Source: Lycorma delicatula (lineage: Eukaryota; Arthropoda; Insecta; Hemiptera; Fulgoridae). From it: a DNA stretch of 64,000 nt. The number at the start of each line of letters is the position of its first letter. Within the stretch, counting starts at the first letter, position 1. The notes under the pieces were generated by a model, which saw only the letters and a list, made by a program, of their open reading frames with translations, was not told the DNA's origin and did no database searches. Shown piece after piece: positions 22,682-32,508 of the stretch. The DNA lies in the NCBI RefSeq assembly GCF_047948215.1, contig NC_134456.1:80466515-80530514 (forward strand), written 5' to 3'. A program made the position numbers and the translations under genes.

Positions 22682-22943
22682 ACCTAACAGCCAATCCTAA
22701 AAAAGTAAACAAAACAATCAGCTAATCAAAATGCCATAATGGCCACCGCGTTGTCAGGCGGTTGCTACAATAAACAAAAAGATAATAAAATTAACTATAA
22801 TAAAATATATATATCTATAAAACCTGAAAACAAAACATTAACAAAACAAACTACAAAAGAAACCTATAAACCACTACAAAAGTATAAAAATAACCCTAAA
22901 AATATAACAAACGAAACCCAAAATAACCAAGACAGCCTAGCCT

Positions 22944-22973
22944 CGTTCTAACCAGGCCACCTTGGTTAGAACG
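22944..22973. repeat. perfect 11-bp hairpin at the LINE 5' leader
   Basis: cgttctaacca and tggttagaacg pair exactly around the 8-base loop ggccacct. It lies about 270 bases upstream of the ORF1 start, near the presumed 5' end of the LINE copy. Confidence 0.75.
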
Positions 22974-23091
22974 AACAATAACAGAGGGGATGTGAAGCTC
23001 GGTAATAATTAAAAGGAAGGTTGCTAGAGCGAAATTATTGTTTCTGCCTTTTAAATAACATCAGATGAGTTATGTGTACTTCCAGCAGTGC

Positions 23092-23249
23092 TGGCCTTCG
23101 TGGCGCGAGTGGTAGCGTCTCAGTCTTTCAATCGGGAGGTCCCCCAAGTTCGAATCCCGGTCAGGCCATGGCATTTTTCACACACGCTACAAATCATTCA
23201 TCTCATTCTCTGAAGAATGCCTAACGGTGGATCCGGAGGTTAAAAAAAA
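23092..23249 (+). repeat. SINE-B copy, best preserved
   Basis: A tRNA-derived SINE. Box A is tggcgcgagtgg (23101) and box B is gttcgaatcc (23149), spaced as in a tRNA gene. The rest reads atggcattttt, cattcatctcattctctgaa, and a tail ending ccggaggtt plus an A-run. Other copies or pieces lie at 39987, 44771, 48901, 59490 (head only) and 59755. It is not counted as a tRNA gene because no clean acceptor stem is present and the SINE body follows directly. Confidence 0.88.
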
Positions 23250-23925
23250 GGAACATTTTGTAGGCATCTTATTTTTGTTCGAAATTTTTAAACAAAATTT
23301 CCCGTTACTATATAGTTTATTAGAAATAAGTTTTCATAAAACATATTCATGTAAACTGTAATGAAAAAGTGTTATTTTAAATGCTCTCAAAGTACTGATA
23401 TTATTTATTTAGCAATAAACTACTGCTATTTTATAAGCGTACTACTATTATTCTTTATTGAAGACATTACAATTGTCGAGAAAAATGTAAAAGATAGAAA
23501 AATGAGTAATATCTGTAAAAAATAGTAAGTTGAACCTAATTGTATTACTGTTTTACAATAAAGCTTCATTTCTTATTCTCAAACTATCGAGGTACCATGT
23601 TTTAATTATAACAATAAAATATTTTATTAGTAACTGAAATTGAAGTAGTAATTTCATTAGAAATCACGTATTATATAAAAAAAGTTAAAACATTAATTTG
23701 AAAAAAAATTGACAATCGGATCCAAGTTTTGATTTTGCTTGAATTTTTTTTCTTAAGAACTTTTTATTCGATGTTGAATATTGTGTGTATTTTATTTTGC
23801 TGTATTACATAAATAAAGAAATAAAAATAATTTTAACACGTCAACATTTATTAGATTTTCTCTTATACTTACTGTTACGATTGAGATTATTTATAACTAA
23901 ATTTGGTCGTAAAAATTTAAACAGC
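23250..23925. other. AT-rich stretch, no gene seen
   Basis: Plain A/T-rich sequence between two SINEs. Confidence 0.5.
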
Positions 23926-24284
23926 TAGCTTAAAGAAAGAGACTCACCGGGTTGGTCTAGTGGTGAGCGCGTCTTCCCAAATCAGCTGATTTGGAAGTCG
24001 AGAGTTCCATCGTTCAAGTCCTAGTAAGGACTTGAACGATATATATAAGTGACTTTACTAAGTCACTTATTTTTATACGAATTTGAATACTAGATGGTGG
24101 ATACCGGTGTTCTTTGGTGGTTGGGTTTCAATTAACCACACATCTCAGTAACGGTTGAACTGAGAGACTGTGCAAGACTGTGCACTACATTTACACTCAT
24201 ACATATCATCCTCACTCTTTCTCTGAAGTATTATCTGAACAGTAATTACCGGAGGCTAAACAGGAAAAATATAGCTTAAAGAAA
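23926..24284 (+). repeat. SINE-A copy with perfect 13-bp target duplication
   Basis: The duplication tagcttaaagaaa occurs exactly at 23926-23938 and 24272-24284. The body starts with a tRNA-like head: box A tggtctagtgg (23953) and box B gttcaagtcct (24012). It continues with aaatcagctgattt, gtggataccggtg, ttggtggttgggtttcaatt, and ends ggaggctaaacagg plus A-run. The exact duplication suggests a relatively young insertion. Just after box B this copy has about 40 bases absent from the others, forming two hairpins (separate entry). Confidence 0.93.
24009..24070. repeat. double hairpin inside SINE-A
   Basis: Hairpin 1 pairs atcgttcaagtcct (24009-24022) with aggacttgaacgat (24027-24040) around agta. 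Hairpin 2 pairs ataagtgactt (24045-24055) with aagtcacttat (24060-24070) around tact. Both stems are perfect and only 4 bases lie between them. Other SINE-A copies go straight from cgttcaagtcctagtaaa to gcagttactttta, so the inner arms are extra sequence copied in reverse from each side. Confidence 0.88.
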
Positions 24285-25617
24285 CAATTAGCGGTATATA
24301 ATTTTATAAAATAAGCGGGTTAAGTATTTCGCTGACAGCGGTTTAAGAAGAAAATACTCAAGTTTTAGTATTAATGCGGCATATTTCAAGAAATAATGAA
24401 GTTTGTTCTAGAAAACTAATTAATGTACGAGTATAATGTAGTGTAATATTATGTTCTGTTATATTACATACAGAGCAGGGTACTTCATTTCAATATTGGC
24501 CATATTATAGTGTATGTAAAATCTAAAGGCGGGTCCTCCTCTACTTGTGTCCTCTACCCGCTCCTATACCCGGCAGGCGGAACACATGATGCTGTTTGTT
24601 ACAAAAGTAAGATCTCCAAATGATATTGCTTGTATTTATTATTTTTTAATTTTTTATTATTATTGTTAATTCTACCGTATTTATTTATTTTTGCTATTAT
24701 TAATTTATTTAAATTTATCGTTTATTTATTAATTATTTATTTCATCTGTTATTTATTTATTCTACTGTATTAATTTATTTATTTGAGCTACTATATAAAT
24801 TACTTTGTATGAATAATTTTATGTTTTACTTTTATAAAATATAGTAAGAATTAACGTTTTAAATAATTAATTAAATTTACATTTATTATAGTATGAACTT
24901 AATATCTCTGTAGTATTCATGAATTTTTTTTGAAAATTTAATTACATTCTTTTTTACTCACGTTTCTTTAACACTTTATTTATGGAATGAAAAATCAAAC
25001 AATGAAAACACAATGTTAATTTAACAAAGTAATTGATTTTTTATTAGGTTTACTGTAGTTTTAGATAATTTAATTAGATATTTCGTGGAAAGGTTGAGTA
25101 TATCTCATTTTCAAAAACATGATGAAAAAATCATTGGAATTATAAAAGTAATGAAACGAGTTCAGAAGACCGTGTTTATATTCGCACTGTTCAGGGAGAT
25201 GATCGGGGTAAAGACTGTGTTAAATTGGTGTAATATTTAATTAAAATTTGTACTAAAAAAACGATATTCCACGAATAAACATTCAATCCATTTAAAATTT
25301 TGAAACAGCTTACGTTTCACAAGTTACATCACTTTGATTTTCAAATTAAAGTATATTTTAATGTGTAATAGTAAAAATACATACATACAAAGTTAACAAT
25401 TTTTCTGTGAAATGCTGTAATAGCAGACGCTAATGTAAAATCATGTTTAAAATCAGGACACCGGCATTCATTAATTTTTAATATTAATGCAATTTAGTAA
25501 AACATTTATTTAACTTTTCCCCTTCACAACAGTCACTTACCGTCCAAGCGTAATAAACGTTTCACCACCCCCACAGATTACTTCAATAACTAATCAAATA
25601 GAATACCGTATTTTCCT
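24285..25617. other. AT-rich stretch, no gene seen
   Basis: Contains TTTAT-type low-complexity sequence at 24620-24800 and one short GC-richer patch at 24530-24600. No gene recognised. Confidence 0.5.
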
Positions 25618-26064
25618 AACCAATCAAGGGCAAATACGATTGACCAATGAAAAAGTCACTAGGTCAAATTAATCACAATTGTCAAAGGAACTGACCAATT
25701 ATTCGGTAGTGAATTCCAACCAATAATAATCCCAGTTTTTTAACCAATCAAAAGAAGTGAATAAAACTTACCAATTGGAATACAAATTTTGACCGGTAAA
25801 AAAACGTACCGCCCCTGATTGCTGTTAACACTATATCATACATAATCATAAAAATTTATATTTTTCACACACAAAGACTGAGAAAGATTCAGAAAACAAT
25901 TAGTTTGACCATACACAAGAGAGTGAATTATCATTGTGATATCAGATAAAAATAACAAAAAATATTCTTTAACCAATCCAAATCCATTTATGATTCAATT
26001 TTAAATGGATGTAGAATCCACTTTATGTACATCCCAACCCCCGTAGGGAAAGACAACCAATCAC
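25618..26064 (+). promoter_or_regulatory. cluster of eight same-strand ACCAAT words
   Basis: ACCAAT occurs at about 25619, 25643, 25693, 25719, 25743, 25770, 25972 and 26056, all on the plus strand, six of them within 160 bases. Several extend to accaatca or gaccaat. ACCAAT matches the core of the NF-Y (CCAAT) binding site, but the sequence between words does not repeat and no promoter or downstream gene is seen. It may be an old tandem array or chance in A/C-rich DNA. A regulatory role is only a possibility. Confidence 0.3.
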
Positions 26065-26360
26065 CTTGTGACGATTCCGGTCGCCACACCAACCCGCCCG
26101 TTAATAGTCCAGATGGACTTTTTTTTATACAGTGAAATCTACTTATTCGCATTTCCCGTATTCGCGATACAATATTTTACGATCTCCTTTCTATATTCGC
26201 GGCTAAAATTTTTCGTATTTGCGTACATAATATTATGTAGTGACATTAAAATTAAAAATATTAAACATTTAATGACGCAGGTGGAGCATGAACGTGGAGA
26301 CAGAAGATACGATCTCTGGAATAGAGTAAAATGTCAAAACACTTACCGAAGGCATTAAAC

Positions 26361-26542
26361 TATCCCATGATATTATGAAGTTTTTTATAGATACTGATCC
26401 AACTTTGAATAGATGCTTAATCTTTAAGCGCAAAATTGCAGTTGCCATGTAAGAATACACAGAACTTCACACGGATTTAAAAAATAGAGCGAGACAAGGA
26501 AAAATTAAAAAAAATTTGTAAATGCAATCCAAAATACTGTAG
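26361..26542 (+). pseudogene. possible Tigger transposase C-terminal relic
   Basis: One frame reads HDIMKFFIDTDPTLNRCLIF, KRKIAVAM, stop, EYTELHTDLKNRARQGKIKK, NL, stop, MQSKIL. The charged helical character and position inside the Tigger-like ends suggest the C-terminal tail of a pogo/jerky-type transposase. The DDE core is not readable. The identification leans on location more than on motif. Confidence 0.4.
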
Positions 26543-26810
26543 ATTAGTTTTATAGATTTCCTTTATAGTAATTTTAGTTTTAGTGTACATAGTACTGTGG
26601 AGCTGTACTCGATAATCGCCTTTAAGGCGATTGCAGAATACGGTTTGAAGATGTAATACCGTTTTCTAATACGGTACATACTGTACGTCCAGTAGTGAGT
26701 TTTTAAATCAAACTGTTCGATAGATTCTTACGAGTAAATTATGAAATACACTGAATTTTGTTAAGTATTTTTTATGTAGTGTATCTATATACTGTACTAG
26801 TAGAGTAAAC

Positions 26811-27036
26811 AATAGTAGTGTATACTGTACGGTGCTTATAATTAATGTTTCATCTGTATTTCATCAATTAGATCGTCCTAAGTATGTACGCTTGATTTTA
26901 TTCCTTTTAAACAGAACCTAACCATTCTTCTTGTTTTTCATTAGTTCTTGTTTATGTTTAAAAAGTCACAGGTGATGTAATTGATGAAATACAGACGAAA
27001 CATTAATTATAAGCACTGTACAGTATACACTACTAT
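26811..27036. repeat. 63-bp inverted repeat with 100-bp spacer
   Basis: The arm aatagtagtgtatactgtac...tcaatta (26811-26873) and the reverse complement of 26974-27036 differ at only a handful of positions. Further inverted and direct words lie nearby: tagttcttgtttatg at 26942 versus ataaacaagaacta at 27034 and cataaacaagaac at 27049. It lies between the Tigger transposase scrap and the LINE fragment and marks local rearrangement. Confidence 0.85.
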
Positions 27037-27054
27037 AAACAAGAACTAGCCATA

Positions 27055-27757
27055 AACAAGAACAAAACGAAAGTAATGAAATGTAGTAGAAATAACGAAG
27101 ATAGACCACTGAATGTGAAAACAGGATGAGAAAAGATTATGGAGGTAGAAGAATTTTGTTATTTGGGAATTAGAATTACTAAAGATGGACGAAACAGGAT
27201 CGATATAAAATACCGAATAGCACAGGTGAAACGAACCTTCAGTCAGAAATATAATTTGTTTATATCAAAAATTAATTTAAACGTCAGAAAACTTTTTTGA
27301 AATTATATGTTTGGAGCGTCGCTTTATAGCGACGTGCCAAACATATAATTTCGTCCAAGTTTCACTTGGACGATCGGAGTAACTAAGAAGAAAAGATTAG
27401 AAACTTTTGAAATGCGGTACTAATGGAGAATGTTAAAAATCAGATGGGTGGATAAAGTAACAAATAAGAGGTGTTGCGGCAAATTGATGAAGAAAGAAGC
27501 ATTTGGAAAAATGTAGTTAAAAGAAGAGACAGACTTATAGGCCACATAAAGCGACATATCCTGGATTAGTCGCTTTAATATTGGAGGGACAGGTGGAAGG
27601 AAAAAATTGTGCAGGCAGGCAACGTTTGGAATATGTAAAGCAAATTGTTAGGGATGTAGGATGTAGGGGGTATACCGAAATGAAAAGACTAGCACTAGAT
27701 AGGAAATCTTGGAGAGCTGCATCAAACCAGACAAATGACTGAAGACAGGAAAAAACC
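27055..27757 (+). mobile_element. LINE 3' end (RT tail) with fold-back scar
   Basis: Readable pieces: NKTKVMKCSRNNEDRP, VEEFCYLGIRITKDGRNRID (post-RT YLG motif), KKKRLETFEMRYWRMLKIRW-type residues, GHI, and finally RQRLEYVKQIVRDVGCRGY, TEMKRLALDR and WRAASNQTND with stop at 27740. This is the C-terminal region of an insect LINE whose proteins end in a WRAASNQ-type motif, followed by a short A-rich tail. It is full of frameshifts and 5'-truncated. The last 130 bases are nearly the same as 63868-64000 (reverse), so the family has at least two copies here. Confidence 0.78.
27299..27372. repeat. double hairpin inside the LINE fragment
   Basis: Hairpin 1: 27299-27322 pairs with 27329-27352 (24-bp arms, 22 matches) around tttata. 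Hairpin 2: cgtccaagt (27352-27360) pairs with acttggacg (27364-27372) around ttc. The outer arms encode the expected LINE protein (VWSVALY before, TWTIG after). The inner arms are reversed copies of them, so about 40 bases were inserted by copying both flanks in reverse. Confidence 0.88.
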
Positions 27758-27864
27758 ATTCTTCCTTAAATGAGTATTAGTTTCATTCTATGTTCTCAGT
27801 TTTCTGTATTCGCGGCATTTTTACAGTCCTAACCGCCGTGAAGAAGGAGATTTTACTGCATGTA

Positions 27865-27911
<47 letters not shown>
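27865..27911. repeat. (GT)n(TA)n microsatellite
   Basis: A short GT run passes into about 20 TA units, directly beyond the right end of the Tigger-like element. Confidence 0.95.
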
Positions 27912-27917
<6 letters not shown>

Positions 27918-28356
27918 ATTTCAATTAATTTGTTAAAAAATGTGTATCTATAGATCTAGTAATTTTTTACTGAAGCAGCCAAGAAACTATTTTTAGTCAA
28001 TAAATTACGGTATTAGGAGTTTAATTATTACGTACTTTTAAAAGCAACGAGCCATATGTTTAGCGCTCAAGAGAATATGATTTTTTTCCTAGGAATTAAA
28101 AATTAAATATACAAATTAATAGTTCATTTCACCTAAAATCAAAAAATGTTTTTTAATTTGTATTGTTCTCTGGAAAGGGAAGTTTGTTGTTACATGAGGT
28201 CATATCACAAAAAAGTAAATGCAGTAGATTTTACGCAATGAAACGATGGATTATAAAGTTTTTGTCAATGATTCGCTAGAGGTACGAAATGGACATGGAA
28301 ATTTGCACTCAAGCCGCAAAAACAGCACGATTGAGTGATCACCACATAACTTTCTT
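27912..28356. other. AT-rich stretch, no gene seen
   Basis: Nothing recognised. Confidence 0.45.
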
Positions 28357-28906
28357 GTACGCCTATTAAATTTTATATACACATTTTTTGCTTATTTTAT
28401 ATTAAAACTTATTTCATTTGAAAATGAGATACGATCCTCCAATTCTTTAATCAAGTGGAGAGTTACACAATTGCATTGTGGTGGACAACACCACATTGCA
28501 ACACATTTTTTTGTGTGTCAGTATCAGCATTTTATATCAATTTATATATTAATTTTGTTTCATGTCGTTGAAGTACTTATGTGGTGTAAGTAAGAACGTG
28601 TCGGATCCCTAACCATGCACATATCGGTTCGAATCCGACTTCATATGCATATATATATACGGGTATATATATATATATTTTTTTTCTAACTTCTTTTTTT
28701 TAATTTAATTATATTGAGTAATAATTATTAATCTCTGTAAACATTTTTGAATTAAGATGAAAAGTACATAAAATTTATATTTCACTAATAACTTCGGATT
28801 TAAAAAAAAATTTTTTTAAATTGTTATTATTGAATTACTATTTACTGTAATTGTTTATACAATCAGAGGTTAATAATTATTAATAAATCAATATATTTAA
28901 ATTAAA

Positions 28907-28937
<31 letters not shown>

Positions 28938-29405
28938 AAGTCGGATTCGAACCGATGTGCCTTCCCCTTTTAAGATCGAAATATCTCATTAATAAAAATT
29001 TTATTTGGCTATAACTCTGGAACCAATGAAAATATGTACCACTTATGATATATCGTTCAAAGGCTGTCAATGAGGGCTAATTACTGCAGTTAAGAAAAAG
29101 CCCAAAATCCAAATTCTTTTGGATTTTTAGCACTTTTGGACATTTTTGGTTCAGTTGATTGCAATCCAAAAGGGAGGTGCACAAGATGCTACAACAGACC
29201 TAAATCCAAAATTGCAACATCTTACGGCTAATCGTTTTTGAGTTACGCGAGATGCTTACGCCCATATGTACGTATGTATTGACGTCACGCCGAAACTAGT
29301 CAAAATGGATTCAGGAATGGTCAAAATGGATTTCCGATGAAATCGGAAAACCGAAATTTTTCGTGATCACAATATTCCCTTACTTCGTACAAGGAAGTAA
29401 AAAGG
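28357..29405 (+). repeat. Y-family repeat, copy 1, with inverted segment
   Basis: The part from about 28735 to 29405 matches the reverse of 40965-41605 block by block: aaaagtacataaaat, agaggttaataattattaat, gaagtcggatt, ttttatttggctataactct, actgcagttaa, ccaaaatccaaa, gttgattgcaatccaaa, actagtcaaaatggattcag, and ccgaaatttttcgtgatcac near the end. The left part (28617-28735) is an inverted copy of 28862-28965, so two Y pieces lie head to head. Non-coding; class unknown. TA/GT tracts at 28641-28680 and 28906-28939 sit at equivalent positions in the two halves. Confidence 0.75.
28570..28641 (+). repeat. tRNA-like sequence in Y
   Basis: A 72-base stretch with a perfect box B ggttcgaatcc (28626-28636) and a box A-like tggtgtaagta (28582). 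Short end pairing (aagt with actt) and a T-arm with one mismatch resemble a decayed tRNA, which would make Y a tRNA-derived element. The D and anticodon arms do not fold convincingly, so a functional tRNA gene is rejected. Confidence 0.35.
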
Positions 29406-30435
29406 ACCAAAAGGATTAAGATATATAGTCATACTAGATGATTGGTCAGTAAAAATTAAAATCTAATAACGGAACTGATTATTTTATTAGAAAATTTATT
29501 TGTAAAATTTTAAACACAGTTTAGAACTTTCGTTTTCCCAGAATATCAAATTTTTTATACATGAATATGACTAGGAATATGTGCATGTAAATCGATATTA
29601 AAATATTACTGTACGTTTATTCAGCTAGTAATAGGAAATTATGTATCTTTGGTAGGAAAATTGTCGACATTGTAAGAAATACAAATTTAAAAATCTCGTT
29701 AATTTCTTTTGCAATTTTTGTTTTATTTCTTTAATCCGAGAATATCCCGCTATAATAAAACATTCATTCTCTGTTTATGTTCTTTTGCATTGTAATTAGA
29801 CTAGAAATCGGAATAATTTAGTCGCTTAAACATCAGAAAAATTTTACTGATGATTTTCTTGAAACAAATAGTCTACTTTGAAGAAGATTTAAGCCTACAC
29901 CTCTCTACGCACTTAAAGGCGCAAGCATACAATATTTATTTTATTTATACATTAATACGGTTAATAATACTGTTTTATTAATTAACAAACGTGAACATAT
30001 TTGTAAATAGAGAAATACCAGCTCATAGATTTTATTTCAAAAAAACAAATCACGTTACAAATGTTATGGTTTTTATATTCAGAAAAGCTGATAAGCAAAT
30101 GGACGGTGTATTTTTAAAATCATAATCTGATTTAAGAGAATACTGTTTATGAGTGTAAGTATTTGAAGCAAACATTTAATACACATTGATTAAGCAGTAA
30201 TTCCAATCCGTGAAAACATTTTTCTCACAGACTGTGGACTGTAATCGAATAAGTTAAATGTAAAAGATCAATAGCGTGTCCTATTTCGATGGTACAACGT
30301 ATCTAATTACGATTGCATGACAGATTTTTCTTTAGTCAATTTAGTTTATTCGTATACTACAGTGTACTAATAAACCTTGATTATGAACACAAGAAAAAAG
30401 AGTTTATTTTATCATAAAACTTGTGACAAAGTTAA
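29406..30435. other. AT-rich stretch, no gene seen
   Basis: No gene or repeat recognised. Confidence 0.5.
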
Positions 30436-31189
30436 TCTATATAAATAAAAATGTAAATGTTAGTTTGTTCAAAATCTTAAATCTTCGAAAGTTCTTCACC
30501 GATTGCTTTGAAATTTTGATACAACGTTGCATTCGAAAACGCGCGTGTTTTTATATACGTACTATTATATATCTAAGATGTCACCTTTGACAGGTAAAAA
30601 CATGCTTTTTTTGAAAAACACGCTATCTGTTGCATGTAAAAGCAACACACGCTATGCTAAATATTTTACGATTTCAATGTTTCCGATATGTGTGTCGGCT
30701 ACTGACCAAAAGACTACTGGACCGATTTAAACGAGGGAAAAAAGGGAGAAATGGAAAAAGGAAAATAGAAAAAATCTAAAAAGGTAAAAGGGAAGAAGGT
30801 GAAAACGGATGAAGGGAAAAAAGGAAAAAAGTAGAAAACGGGGAAAAGGAAATAGAAAGGGGAAAGGATAGAAAAAATAAAAAGGGAAAGGCGGAAAGTT
30901 GAAGGGAAAAAGGAAACAAGGAAAATGGAAAGAAGGGGAAAGGCGGAGGAAAAAGGGGAAGGGAAAGTAATAATGGGAGAAAAGCAAAGGGTGGAAAAGA
31001 AAAGGACGAAAAAGTAAAGAGGAAAAGGGGAACAGGGAGAAAAGGTAAAAGGGAAAAAGGGAAAGGTTCAATTTTGTGAAGTTCCGTAATGTTCATTTTG
31101 TTAATGTTTTATCAGACTTTCAATTGTATTCATTTAATTTATATATATACTAAAATGTAACAATAGAGAAGCATTACCGGGTCCACTAA
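30436..31189 (+). mobile_element. Helitron-like non-autonomous element
   Basis: The left end tctatataaataaaaatg starts with TC right after an A. The right end reads gcattaccgggtccactaa followed by T, so it fits the Helitron rule: 5' TC, 3' CTRR, insertion between A and T. There are no terminal inverted repeats and no target duplication, as expected. The word order gtttgttcaaaatc, cgaaagttcttcaccgat and ttgaaattttgatacaacg is typical of dispersed insect Helitron ends as I know them. No Rep/helicase is encoded. The usual 3' hairpin is degenerate. A polypurine minisatellite fills its right half. Confidence 0.72.
30732..31067 (+). repeat. polypurine minisatellite inside the Helitron
   Basis: About 335 bases of almost pure A/G on the plus strand, built from variants of gggaaaa, ggaaaagg and gggagaaa with scattered T or C. 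Such tracts can form triplex or G-rich structures and expand by slippage. The minus-strand frames across it (30727-31071 and 30776-31096, Phe/Pro/Leu/Ser-rich) are artefacts of the pyrimidine-only strand. Confidence 0.9.
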
Positions 31190-32390
31190 TATTAAATAAA
31201 TTTATAATTTTTATCGCAAGCTTTAGAAAAAATAACGTTTATGATTAATTCTGTAAAATATTTATTCTTTAGGCATAATTTTTAAGACTAAAATTTAATA
31301 ATAGTTGCTTTTAATTTATAAGAAACGATCAGTTAATATTTAGAATAATCTTTGATTATATATCATGACACTTGTATCATACTAATTGTAGAATACCAAG
31401 GCTTAATTTAAATTATAGAGTCCTGCTTTCAGATTTTATTCCCAATGACAATTAGATTTCAAGCAGTTGAATCCGAAGCAACTCCGTACTATAATTGATA
31501 AAAATTTCGTATTTTCTAACTAATGAGATGTGTACTTGCTTACGGATAATAAAAATACTACTATCCGTATTTTTAAAATTGTCTGATAACAATCAAGTGT
31601 TATCAGAACCATTCAAATGTGCGGTTCATCAATATAAGTGATAAGTCTAAATTTAAACTTTTTTTATGGTCAAACTTTTAAATTCTTATTGATGTGATCA
31701 GTGGAAAAAGTCCTGTATTGTGAAAAGGTGTATTCGGATTAGTGAGAATTATTGATAAGAATAACTTCAAATTCTGAATTCTATTTTTTACATTTTTGTG
31801 ATCGATGAAAATAACGCTGTATCATAATTTCGTGCTTGACGGGTGATATCGTGTATTCTAATTAGATTCCTTTTTTTATATGATTATTTAACACAGTTGA
31901 AAATTGTGACTAATTCAATGGAACTGGAATTATTTATCATTTTTGGTGATTTTTGCCGTTAAAAAAATATTAATTTCCTGAGAGATATGTGTAAAGAGAT
32001 TTAATATTTTTCTTTGACTTTTATTTATTTCTTTTCCTGTTACCTATTTCTGATTTGTTTACGGTTACAAACAGAATCCTTATTCGAAACGTTTTGACAA
32101 TTTCTGAATAACGCTTTTTACTACTACTTTGTAAGTGAACTTTTCAGTAAATCTATTCATGAATTCAACGTAAGAGGTCGTGATGAAATACAAGTTTGAC
32201 AATGAAATTTCTTTCTTCAATTGATAAATATATTCTTCATCTTGTTATATGACCGTATAAAGCTGTTTAAAGTTAACCCTGTTCAAGGAGAATTTTATTG
32301 AGTCACTGAATCAGACGAGATCTATTTTTCTCAATCTTTTCCCGTATATCCCAACTCTTAACAGATTAAATTTCCTTTTCAATTACAATA
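31190..32390. other. AT-rich stretch, no gene seen
   Basis: Nothing recognised. Confidence 0.5.
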
Positions 32391-32508
32391 CTCTCTCACA
32401 CACAGACACACGCGTGTGCGCGCACACACACACATACATACTACCACAATAATAGGTACGTATATATATATATATATATACGATACATATATATATATAT
32501 ATATATAT
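32391..32508. repeat. compound (CA)n / (CG)n / (TA)n microsatellite
   Basis: CT and CA units with a cgcgtgtgcgcgc alternating purine-pyrimidine core, then two (TA)n runs. Alternating CG/CA/TA sequence can adopt left-handed or cruciform DNA. Confidence 0.92.

Larger units (their letters stand above)
22163..22985 (-). mobile_element. LINE 5' UTR and ORF1 relic
   Basis: Read on the minus strand, about 300 bases of 5' leader (22985 to 22682) precede an ATG in good context (aatatgaat) and a polar, charged ORF. The more balanced composition ends near 22160. The most likely identity is the 5' end of an R1-type LINE, whose 3' pieces occur elsewhere in the window; membership in the same family is not shown. 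It could instead be another non-LTR element. Confidence 0.5.
26130..27859 (+). mobile_element. Tigger/pogo-like element, decayed, with LINE inside
   Basis: The left end cagtgaaatctacttattcg and the reversed right end cagtaaaatctccttcttc agree at about 16 of 21 positions. These tips resemble Tigger/pogo terminal repeats (cagtgaaa...). TA precedes the left end; the right flank is CA. Both ends carry a second word, attcgcg/cgcgaat, further inside. About 1.7 kb in total, of which 27055-27757 is a LINE insertion or fused fragment. No tandem duplication was found around that LINE. Confidence 0.65.

Noticed and set aside
23092..23170. Functional tRNA genes at the SINE heads (also 23941, 44771, 59755)
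   Set aside because: Box A and B are present, but acceptor stems do not close, the same head recurs at dispersed sites, and each is followed by a SINE body.
30727..31096. Two minus-strand frames of about 110 codons rich in Phe, Pro, Leu and Ser
   Set aside because: They are the pyrimidine strand of the polypurine minisatellite, which has no stop codons in most frames.
32391..32508. CRISPR-like or satellite array
   Set aside because: Only mono- to dinucleotide units; no spaced repeats anywhere in the window fit a CRISPR array, and the sequence is eukaryotic.
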